This document shows, in pieces, positions 56,966-64,000 of a stretch of DNA of 64,000 bases. Position numbers and translations under genes: made by a program. The notes beneath the pieces were generated by a model. It had not been told where the DNA came from, did no database searches, and was given only the letters and a program-made list of their open reading frames with translations. Numbering within the stretch: the stretch's first letter is position 1; each line of letters begins with the position of its first letter. This DNA is from Acanthopleuribacter pedis (GTDB taxonomy: Bacteria; Acidobacteriota; Holophagae; Acanthopleuribacterales; Acanthopleuribacteraceae), in NCBI RefSeq assembly GCF_017377855.1, contig NZ_JAFREP010000005.1:398604-462603 (forward strand), read 5' to 3'.

Positions 56966-57031
56966 TTAGCTCGCATTTTTCACGAGGATTTGTTGCGAGA
57001 AGCAGAAAACCTTGTGAGAGATGCGGGTTAG
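56966..57031. repeat. REP-type palindrome, copy E
   Basis: A near-full copy in the same orientation as copy A (TTAGCTCGCATTTTTCACGA ... CTTGTGAGAGATGCGGGTTA). The TTA at 57028-57030 is the TAA stop of the adjacent minus-strand gene. It lies directly behind the trxB terminator. Confidence 0.88.
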
Positions 57032-57903
57032 GAATGCTGCTCACCGTGGCGCAATGCCGGCAGCCAGGCCAGGCGTCGTGCCGTGTGTTCCAGGAATTTT
57101 TTGAGCTTGCTCTGACTGTGGCGTGGGGGATGGGTGCTTTCTAAAAGCAGGAGCGCCACGCATTTGCGGCTGACGGGATCGCGGACGCGCAAGCAGGCGA
57201 ACAGGCGCGGTTGCATGCGGCCGGGTTGGGTTTCGGCGCGGGCGCGGTAGCGTTGGTGCAGCGTCGTGCGGTAGGCCGCGGTGTGCGCGGCCGGCAAGTC
57301 GCCGTCGAAATGCCAGCCGTGTTGCCAGGCCGCGAGCAATAGCGTCGCCGGCGGTTGTACCGGCGATAGGTGGGCCTGGCGGCTGTAAACCGGGTTGCTG
57401 CTGTTGCTGTAAAGCGCGGTAAAGGAGGCGGGTTCTCCCTCGATAAAGCGCGGTTCGAGGAGCGTGACACGGTGATGAATGTGGCCGTGTTCGTCGTGGC
57501 CGAGGGCTTCCATCAGTTCATGCCGACAGTGCTCCAGGAAACCCAAGATGAACTGTTGTCGTCGGGTCTCCCGTTGTTCCCGTTGTTGCTGTGCGTGGGT
57601 TGTGGTGGCGAGCTGCTTGCGAAGCCTTTGGTTTTCAAGGGTGAGGCGGTGCTGTTCGCGGATTTCCACCGCGATGCCGACAAAACCGGCCAGCAACAGC
57701 CAGGATGTGAGCGTGGCGAGGTCATTGGGGAGGAAGGCCGGCCACCAGCTTTGCTGGGGGAAGGCACGGCTTTGCGCCCAAAACACGGGCAGCGCCGAGA
57801 TCAGCACACCCGCGCCGTAGCTGAGGAACACCGCCGCGCGGCGCAGGGGTTTGTGGGTTAGGAAAAGGAGCAATCGGAGCAGGGGTCGGACCATCGCATT
57901 CAC
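57028..57903 (-). CDS. Membrane protein with possible GAF-like C-terminal domain, unknown function
   Basis: 291 residues. Two membrane helices (AAVFLSYGAGVLISALPVFW and LTSWLLLAGFVGIAVEI, about residues 23-85) are followed by a coiled coil (EIREQHRLTLENQRLRKQL). A soluble domain follows whose end (RLFACLRVRDPVSRKCVALLLL) resembles the last strands of a GAF domain. GTG 57903 or ATG 57894 may be the start. The stop codon is supplied by palindrome copy E. Confidence 0.65.
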   Translation of the reverse strand: MNAMVRPLLRLLLFLTHKPLRRAAVFLSYGAGVLISALPVFWAQSRAFPQQSWWPAFLPNDLATLTSWLLLAGFVGIAVEIREQHRLTLENQRLRKQLATTTHAQQQREQRETRRQQFILGFLEHCRHELMEALGHDEHGHIHHRVTLLEPRFIEGEPASFTALYSNSSNPVYSRQAHLSPVQPPATLLLAAWQHGWHFDGDLPAAHTAAYRTTLHQRYRARAETQPGRMQPRLFACLRVRDPVSRKCVALLLLESTHPPRHSQSKLKKFLEHTARRLAWLPALRHGEQHS

Positions 57904-57909
57904 CAGTCA

Positions 57910-58137
57910 TCAATCAATGACCCAGCGATGGACCAACGCTCGGAAACTTTCGTCTGGGTGGGCGATGATCAAGGTGCGCCGGATCAGAGCTTGGCCGGGC
58001 TCTGGTTTTATGGATCGAAGTTTGATCTTGGTTCGTTTGCGATGCCGGGTTTCTTCCTCTGCATCGGGGAATCGGCTACATCCACCAAGTGGTATGATGA
58101 AATTCCGAATTTTTAACACCTCGGGTTTCCCGCCCAT
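57910..58137 (-). pseudogene. Small frame, possible receiver-domain remnant (doubtful)
   Basis: A 75-codon frame whose end (RTLIIAHPDESFRALVHRWVID) looks like the first strand and helix of a response-regulator receiver domain, then stops. It lies 6 bp upstream of the membrane-protein gene. It could be a truncated regulator, or chance; a 62-codon frame on the other strand overlaps it. I could not decide. Confidence 0.2.
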
Positions 58138-58186
58138 TAATTAAGGATAGCGATCCGTTTTCGGGGAACTCCCAAGGAGGCCGGTG

Positions 58187-61100
58187 ATGTCTGAATCCAA
58201 CGTGGTTTCCGATCCCACGACAGCCGCCTTCCATCCGGCTGTTGCCGCCTGGTTCGCGCGGGCGTTTGATGGGCCGACCGCCATCCAGCAACGCGGCTGG
58301 CCCCTGATTCGCGACCGTGCCAATGTGCTGATGGCCGCGCCGACTGGGTCCGGCAAAACGCTGGCCGCTTTTTTGGCCGTGATCGACCGTTTGTTCCGCG
58401 ACCAAGCGGAGGGCCGCCTCGAAAACGAAACGCGTGTGGTCTATGTCTCGCCCCTGCGCGCCCTCAGCCACGACATCCACCGCAACCTCACCGAACCCTT
58501 GGCCGGCATTCAAGCCGCCGCTGCATCAGCGGGGCTGGATGTGGCCGCCCTAACCAAAGCGGTGAGGACTGGTGATACCTCCGCCCGCGAGCGCCGGCTG
58601 ATGGTGCAAAAGCCGCCGCACATCCTCGTCACCACGCCGGAATCACTGTATCTGCTGCTCACCGCCAAGTCCGGTCGCAATATGTTGCACACCGTGGACA
58701 CCGTGATTGTGGATGAGATCCACGCCCTCGCCGACAACCGCCGCGGCAGCCATCTCACTCTCAGCCTCGAACGCCTGGCCCATCTGTGCGCACGGCCGTT
58801 GCAGCGCATCGGTTTGTCCGCCACGCAAAATCCCATGTCCGAGGTGGCGCGGTTCCTGGTCGGGCCCAACCGCGATTGCCGCATTATCGACGAGGGCCAC
58901 CTGCGTCGCCTCGATTTGGCCTTGTGCTTGCCCGATTCACCGCTTGAGGCCGTGATGTCGGCCGAGGTGTGGATGGAAATCTACCGCCAACTCGCCGAAC
59001 TGATTGAGGACCACCGCACCACCCTGATTTTTGTGAATACGCGCCGTTTGGCCGAGCGGGTGACCTTCAATTTAAAGAACTTGCTCGGTGGCGAGGCGGT
59101 TGCCGCGCACCACGGCAGCATGGCCGCGGAGAAACGGCTGTCCGCCGAGGCGCGGCTCAAAGAAGGATCGCTCAAGGCGCTGGTGGCCACGGCTTCTTTG
59201 GAGCTCGGCATCGACATTGGCTCCGTGGACCTCGTTTGCCAACTGGGCACGCCCCGAACCATTTCGGCTTTTTTACAGCGTATCGGTCGTTCCGGTCACC
59301 ACCTGGGCGGGGTGCCCAAGGGGCGTTTGTTCCCGCTGAGTCGCGATGAACTGGTTGAAGGTGTCGCCATGTTGGCCGCCGTGAAGCGCGGTGAGCTGGA
59401 CAAACTCATCATGCCGCCGCACCCGCTGGACGTGTTGTCGCAACAAATTGTCGCCACCTGTGCCGACGGCGAATGGGACGCCGACGCCTTGTTTGCCCTC
59501 TGTCGCGAGGCATACCCCTACCGCGATTTGGATCGCCGCGATTTTGAGAAGGTAGTGGTGATGCTGGCCGACGGGATTACCACCAAACGCGGCCGCCGCG
59601 GGGCCCACATTTTTTATGATCGGGTCAACGGGACCTTGCGCGCCCGCAAAGGCGCGCGGCTCGCGGCCATCACCTCCGGCGGCGCCATCCCCGACCTCGC
59701 CGATTACCAGGTCGTGCTCGAGCCCGGCAACACCATCATCGGTACCCTCAACGAAGATTTCGCCGTGGAAAGCATGCCCGGCGACGTGTTCCAACTGGGC
59801 AATCAATCCTGGCGTATCCGCAAGGTGGATATCGGCAAAGTCTTTGTGGAGGATGCCCAAGGCGCACCACCTTCCATCCCGTTTTGGTTTGGTGAAGCGC
59901 CCAGTCGCGGGATTGAATTTTCCGCCGCCGTCGCCCGGCTGCGCCGCGAAGCCCAGACCCACCTGGAAAACCCTGAAGCTTTCGCCGCTTGGTTGTCGCC
60001 GCTCCATGTGCCGCAACCCGCGCTGGACCAGTTGTTTGCTTACTTCGCCGCGACCTACAAAGCGCTTGGGGTGATTCCTTCGCAGGATCAGTTGGTGATC
60101 GAACGATTTTTTGACGCCTCGGGTGGCATGCAGCTCGTCATTCACGCACCCTTCGGCTCGCGCTTGAACCGGGCCTGGGGTTTGGCCCTGCGCAAACGAT
60201 TCTGTCGCAGCTTTAACTTCGAGTTGCAAGCCGCCGCAACCGAGGACGCCATCGTGTTGTCCCTGGGCCCCAAACACGCTTTCCCGCTCGACGGCGTCTT
60301 CGATTACCTCAGCCCCAAAAGCGCGCGCACCGTGTTGGTGCAGGCCTTACTCGACGCGCCCATGTTCCAAACCCGCTGGCGCTGGAACGCCACCCGTGCC
60401 CTGGCCATGCTGCGCATGCGTGGCGGCAGACGGGTGCCCGCGCAGCTCCAGCGCATGGAAGCCGAGGATTTGATTGCCATCGTGTTTCCCGATCAATTGG
60501 CATGCCTGGAGAACATCGCCGGGGATCGCGAGGTGCCGGACCACCCGCTGGTCAGCCAGACCATCGAAGATTGTTTGTTTGAGGTGATGGACGTCGGCGG
60601 CTTGGAGCAGTTGCTCATCAAACTCCAAAACAACGAGATCGAAAAAATTGCCGTCGACGTGCCCGAACCCTCGCCCATGGCGCACGAGGTGCTCAACGCC
60701 AAACCCTACGCCTTTTTGGACGACGCCCCGCTGGAAGAACGCCGCACCCAGGCCGTGCAATTGCGGCGCGGTCTCGACCTAACCCAAATCATTCCCGCCG
60801 GTTTCATGGACGAAAGCGCCGTGGACGCCGTGGTGGAGCAGGTTTGGCCGCAACCGGAATCAACCGATGAAATGCACGAGGCCTTGGTGATGCTCGGCGC
60901 CCTGGGCGACGACGAAATCGCGGAACAACCCGAGGCCGGTCGGTGGCGGGCTTTTCTCGACGATTTGGTGGCGACCGGACGTGTCACTCGCGCTCGGATC
61001 GACGGACCCGACCGACCGTGGGAACCGTGGACCGCCGTGGAACGCCTCCCGCTGTGGCGTACGCTCTTCCCAGACATGACCTGCACCCCGGCGCTCGATT

Positions 61101-62533
61101 TGCCGGAAATTTTGGCGCAAGACTGGGAAAGCCACGACGCGCGCGTGGACTTACTGCGCGGTCGCCTCGAACTATGCGGCCCCGTGACCGTCGCCCTGTT
61201 GCAGCGCCGTTTCCCTTTTAGCGCGGACGATTTGGACGCGGCCTTCCTCGCCCTGGAAGGGGAGGGCATGGTCCTGCGCGGTGCTTTCGACCCACGCCTC
61301 GAGGGCGGCCAATGGTGCAACCGCCGCATCTTGGCCCGCATCCACCAGCGCACCCTGCAACGCTTGCGCGCCGAGATCCAACCCGTCGGGGTCGCCGACC
61401 TAATGCGCTTCCTGTTCGACTGGCAACACCTGAGCCGCGAACACAAGGTGCGTGATCTAGAGGGTTTGGAAGACGTTCTGCTGCAACTGGAAGGGTTTGA
61501 AGCCGCGGCCGGCGCCTGGGAAAAACACATCCTGCGAACCCGCGCGGCGACCTACCTCCCCTCCTGGCTGGACCAATTGAGCCTGGGCGGCAAGGTGAGT
61601 TGGGGGCGCCTCAAAGGCCCGCAAACCGCCGGCGACAAACCCTTTCGTTCCGGCCCGCTGCGCACCACGCCGATCACCTTTTTCTACCGCGGCAACGAGG
61701 ACATTTGGCGCGCCCCACCCCGCCACGACCTCAAACTGTCCGGCTATGCCCGCGAGGTCCATGAAATCCTCGAACGGAGCGGCGCCGTCTTTTTCAACGA
61801 CCTCGTCAAGCAGGCGGGCCTGCTGGCGACCCAGGTCGAAATGGGCCTGGGCGAGCTGGTCGCACTGGGAATGGTAACCTCAGACAGCTTCGCGGGTCTG
61901 CGCGCGCTCATTTCGCCCGCCAAGGACAAACCCAGCCTCACCACCACCGGCAATCCCGGATTCCGACGCCGTTACGGCGCCCGGCGTGCGCGCGGCGGCG
62001 GGGTGCAGGGCATCCAATTCGCGGGCCGTTGGACCCTACTGGCCGAACCCATGGGCGACGAGGGCGGTTTCGAGGAACGCGAGGAAGTGCTGGAATACCA
62101 AGCGCGTACGCTGCTACGCCGCTACGGCGTCGTCTTTCGAAAACTGCTTGAGCGCGAGAAGTTCGCCCCCAAGTGGCGCGACTTGCTCACCGTCTACCGC
62201 CGCATGGAGGCCGTGGGCGAATTACGTGGCGGCCATTTCGTTACCGGTTGCAGCGGCGAACATTTCGCCTTGCCGGAAGCGTTGGGCGGCCTGCGCGCCG
62301 TGCGCCGCCGCGACCCGGACGAGGAACTGGTGGTGGTCAACGCCTGCGATCCCCTCAACCTGTGCGGCATCCTGTTGCCGGGCGACGCGGTGGAGCGCCA
62401 CCCCAAAAACCGCATCGTCTTCAAAAACGGCGAACCGGTGGCGGCCTGGGTCGGCGGCGAAAAAAGAAGTTTCGCCCACACCCAAACCATCGACGAAACC
62501 CAAGTGGATGCCCTAATCACCCCCCGAAAATAA
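58187..62533 (+). CDS. lhr: Lhr-type large ATP-dependent helicase
   Basis: 1448 residues, near the length of E. coli Lhr (about 1500). ATG 58187 has AAGGAGG at 6 bases. Motifs in order: AAPTGSGKTLAAF (I), YVSPLRALSHD (Ia), VDEIHAL (II), GLSATQNP (III), LIFVNTRRLAERV (IV), ATASLELGIDIG (V) and LQRIGRSGHH (VI). A winged-helix and Lhr-core domain follow, then the long C-terminal extension. It is a 3'-5' helicase of DNA repair. A decayed extra copy of its last 115 codons lies 900 bp downstream. Confidence 0.95.
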   Translation: MSESNVVSDPTTAAFHPAVAAWFARAFDGPTAIQQRGWPLIRDRANVLMAAPTGSGKTLAAFLAVIDRLFRDQAEGRLENETRVVYVSPLRALSHDIHRNLTEPLAGIQAAAASAGLDVAALTKAVRTGDTSARERRLMVQKPPHILVTTPESLYLLLTAKSGRNMLHTVDTVIVDEIHALADNRRGSHLTLSLERLAHLCARPLQRIGLSATQNPMSEVARFLVGPNRDCRIIDEGHLRRLDLALCLPDSPLEAVMSAEVWMEIYRQLAELIEDHRTTLIFVNTRRLAERVTFNLKNLLGGEAVAAHHGSMAAEKRLSAEARLKEGSLKALVATASLELGIDIGSVDLVCQLGTPRTISAFLQRIGRSGHHLGGVPKGRLFPLSRDELVEGVAMLAAVKRGELDKLIMPPHPLDVLSQQIVATCADGEWDADALFALCREAYPYRDLDRRDFEKVVVMLADGITTKRGRRGAHIFYDRVNGTLRARKGARLAAITSGGAIPDLADYQVVLEPGNTIIGTLNEDFAVESMPGDVFQLGNQSWRIRKVDIGKVFVEDAQGAPPSIPFWFGEAPSRGIEFSAAVARLRREAQTHLENPEAFAAWLSPLHVPQPALDQLFAYFAATYKALGVIPSQDQLVIERFFDASGGMQLVIHAPFGSRLNRAWGLALRKRFCRSFNFELQAAATEDAIVLSLGPKHAFPLDGVFDYLSPKSARTVLVQALLDAPMFQTRWRWNATRALAMLRMRGGRRVPAQLQRMEAEDLIAIVFPDQLACLENIAGDREVPDHPLVSQTIEDCLFEVMDVGGLEQLLIKLQNNEIEKIAVDVPEPSPMAHEVLNAKPYAFLDDAPLEERRTQAVQLRRGLDLTQIIPAGFMDESAVDAVVEQVWPQPESTDEMHEALVMLGALGDDEIAEQPEAGRWRAFLDDLVATGRVTRARIDGPDRPWEPWTAVERLPLWRTLFPDMTCTPALDLPEILAQDWESHDARVDLLRGRLELCGPVTVALLQRRFPFSADDLDAAFLALEGEGMVLRGAFDPRLEGGQWCNRRILARIHQRTLQRLRAEIQPVGVADLMRFLFDWQHLSREHKVRDLEGLEDVLLQLEGFEAAAGAWEKHILRTRAATYLPSWLDQLSLGGKVSWGRLKGPQTAGDKPFRSGPLRTTPITFFYRGNEDIWRAPPRHDLKLSGYAREVHEILERSGAVFFNDLVKQAGLLATQVEMGLGELVALGMVTSDSFAGLRALISPAKDKPSLTTTGNPGFRRRYGARRARGGGVQGIQFAGRWTLLAEPMGDEGGFEEREEVLEYQARTLLRRYGVVFRKLLEREKFAPKWRDLLTVYRRMEAVGELRGGHFVTGCSGEHFALPEALGGLRAVRRRDPDEELVVVNACDPLNLCGILLPGDAVERHPKNRIVFKNGEPVAAWVGGEKRSFAHTQTIDETQVDALITPRK

Positions 62534-62803
62534 CGCGAACGCGGACGGTGCCGGGCGGCAACAGCAGGGTAAATTGCGCGACGCATCGATTCCATCGCAT
62601 GGTGTTTCACGCCAAACACCGCCTATTCTCATGCCTTGGCCGCGCAAGATGACGCAAAATCCGGCGAAAGCGGGAACACGGCCTGTCCCCGCTTTCGCCG
62701 GATTGGTCTCTTTTTTATTAGCCGCATTCTTGTTATCCGCCCACCACCGAAGTGGGTGGCGGCACACCGCACGACGAACTCCCCGTTCTGAAGGAGCACC
62801 ACC

Positions 62804-63364
62804 ATGTCCCCCATGCACGCGCTGGACGATTTACAAAAAAGTTTGTGCCGCTTGACACAAAAAGGTGTGGCGATGCCGATTGCCGGCATCCCCTACTGGT
62901 TGGTCATGTTGCTGTTGGGTCAGCTTTTGGCGACACCCACCGCATCCTTGGTGATGATCCTCGGTCAAGCGGCTGTTTTTCCCGTCGGCTTGGGCATCTC
63001 CCGATTCTTGCGTACCCCGGATTTCTTCGCCAAGGACCATCCGCTTTCTACATTGGGCGGGTACCTTGCCGCAACCAATGGTTTGTTGTTACCCATTGCC
63101 GTGTTTGTTCACGAGCTCAACCCGGCCTGGACGCCGCTATTCATTGCCGTCACGGGCGGGGCTCACTTTCTCCCCTTCGCCTGGTTGTACCAAAGCCGGG
63201 GTTATATGGTGCTCTCACTGGGATTGGTCTTGGGCGCGGTCGTGGTGGCGATCACCGCCCACACCCAAGCCTACAGCGCCATTCCCGTCATCGCGATCAC
63301 CGCGTCGCTTATCGGCGTCACCATGATCCGCGGCGAGTTGCGTCGGTTGTTCGGCCGGGGGTAA
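62804..63364 (+). CDS. Integral membrane protein, unknown function, 186 residues
   Basis: ATG 62804 with AGGAG upstream. About five or six membrane helices (e.g. YWLVMLLLGQLLA, LVMILGQAAVFPVG, GLLLPIAVFVHEL, MVLSLGLVLGAVVVAITA) with short loops and a basic tail (RGELRRLFGRG). No family motif I can name. It stands alone between lhr and the lhr fragment. Confidence 0.75.
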   Translation: MSPMHALDDLQKSLCRLTQKGVAMPIAGIPYWLVMLLLGQLLATPTASLVMILGQAAVFPVGLGISRFLRTPDFFAKDHPLSTLGGYLAATNGLLLPIAVFVHELNPAWTPLFIAVTGGAHFLPFAWLYQSRGYMVLSLGLVLGAVVVAITAHTQAYSAIPVIAITASLIGVTMIRGELRRLFGRG

Positions 63365-63452
63365 CCGGCCAGGTTTCCGGGATTAACCAAAAAACTGGTT
63401 GAACTGGTCGGGGCATTGGCCCCGCCGGCGGAGCAGGTGATCGGCCAGAAGT

Positions 63453-63803
63453 CGCTACGGTTTCGTCTTTCGCAAACTGCTGGATCGCGTAAGGTTCGCC
63501 CCTAAATGGCGCGACCTGATCACCGTCTATCGCCGCATGGAAGGCGTGGGCGAATTACGCGGCGGTCATTTCGTCACCGGCTGCAGCGGCGAACATTTCG
63601 CCCTACCGGCAGCGTTGGGCGGGTTGCGCGCCGTACGCCGCCGCGACCCGGACGAGGAGTTGTTGGTGGTCAACGCCTGCGATTTCCTCAACCTGTGCGG
63701 CATCCTGCTGCCGTGCGATGCGGTGGAGCGCCGCCTCAAAAACCGCATCGTCTTCAAAAACGGTGAACCGGTGGCGGCCTGGGTCGCCAGCGAAAAAAGG
63801 TAA
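63453..63803 (+). pseudogene. Decayed second copy of the Lhr C-terminus
   Basis: The frame (RYGFVFRKLLDRVRFAPKW ... NGEPVAAWVASEKR) matches the intact lhr over its C-terminal 115 or so codons (about 62121-62468). It lacks everything upstream and the last ~20 codons. Many differences are in third codon positions, but charge and proline changes are also present (e.g. CDPLNL to CDFLNL). So it diverged as a coding copy before being cut off. No start signal fits, so I call it a fragment. Confidence 0.8.
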
Positions 63804-63866
63804 GCCTACCAACGAGCAGGCAAAAACGCGCCCTCGCTTCCTTTAAGCTAGAACCACGAGCCAACG

Positions 63867-63998
63867 CTAGATCAGGTTGAAGGTCTCGTGCTCATTGGCA
63901 AATGCATAGGGAAGCTGAAAGCCGCGGCCGTTGCGGATTCGCATAATCGTTTCCGACAGATACTTCTTCGGGTCGACACCGCATAAAGTGCAGGATAC
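63867..63998 (-). mobile_element. End of an IS66-like transposase gene (cut by window end)
   Basis: 44 codons ending in TAG, with C-T-L-C-GVDPKKYLSETIMRIRNG then QLPYAFANE. The pattern (cysteine/lysine, GVDP-x-x-YL, IRNG) is the C-terminal tail of TnpC transposases of IS66 elements. Identification rests on a short segment. Confidence 0.6.
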
Positions 63999-64000
63999 GC

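Overview
The window is a 64 kb piece of a GC-rich Gram-negative chromosome. It carries the Lpt lipopolysaccharide export genes, a Kdo transferase (WaaA), the LolA carrier, an outer-membrane barrel protein, a sigma-54 gene and an HPr kinase. There is also an MglA-type GTPase, a Ser/Thr kinase with TPR repeats, a ligand-sensor hybrid kinase and a giant LamG-repeat surface protein. Together these suggest a predatory or particle-associated bacterium, most like marine Acidobacteriota (Holophagae / Acanthopleuribacter-like). The taxonomic call is inference from gene content, not from a marker gene. No rRNA, convincing tRNA or CRISPR array was seen.

Layout. Positions 1-8.2 kb hold the 3' part of a giant secreted LamG/FN3 adhesin. 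From 8.3 to 10.6 kb there is a REP-type palindrome, a RAYT-like Y1 transposase and a 240-bp-period repeat array. From 10.7 to 14.3 kb two adjacent enzymes each carry an N-terminal Rieske domain (a ThDP enzyme and a glutamate-synthase-like enzyme). From 14.7 to 18.8 kb there are two AT-richer orphan genes, a fructosamine kinase carrying a 24-bp coding minisatellite, a DJ-1/PfpI protein and an M28 peptidase. From 19 to 23.3 kb come cobyric acid synthase, a PQQ-type sugar dehydrogenase and an unknown secreted protein. From 23.7 to 27.3 kb lies a methylcrotonyl-CoA carboxylase operon whose biotin subunit is split in two. From 28 to 32.6 kb there are a prohibitin-like protein, a small membrane protein and a large hybrid sensor kinase. 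From 32.6 to 33.6 kb is a noncoding block of tandem repeats and hairpins.

From 34.3 to 45.8 kb a long leftward cluster reads accA-recJ-lptC/A-lptB-rpoN-hpf-hprK, followed by a Ser/Thr kinase. It is the envelope/regulation cluster related to the enterobacterial lptCAB-rpoN-hpf order. From 46.1 to 47.4 kb is waaA. From 48.1 to 55.3 kb another leftward group encodes a beta-barrel protein, a chorismate-using enzyme, a polyprenyl synthase, LolA, an MglA-like GTPase with a very long acidic tail, and a lipoprotein. The window ends with thioredoxin reductase, an unknown membrane protein, the Lhr helicase, a membrane protein, a decayed second copy of the Lhr C-terminus, and the end of an IS66-like transposase.

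The strongest cross-window signal is a roughly 66-bp palindromic repeat (arms TTAACCCGCAT.../...ATGCGGGTTAA). It is present in five places (three full or near-full copies, one half, one shortened). Two copies supply the stop codon of a neighbouring gene, and one lies just upstream of the RAYT transposase. This looks like a genome-specific REP/RAYT system. The paired Rieske fusions are the best candidate for an undescribed metabolic module.
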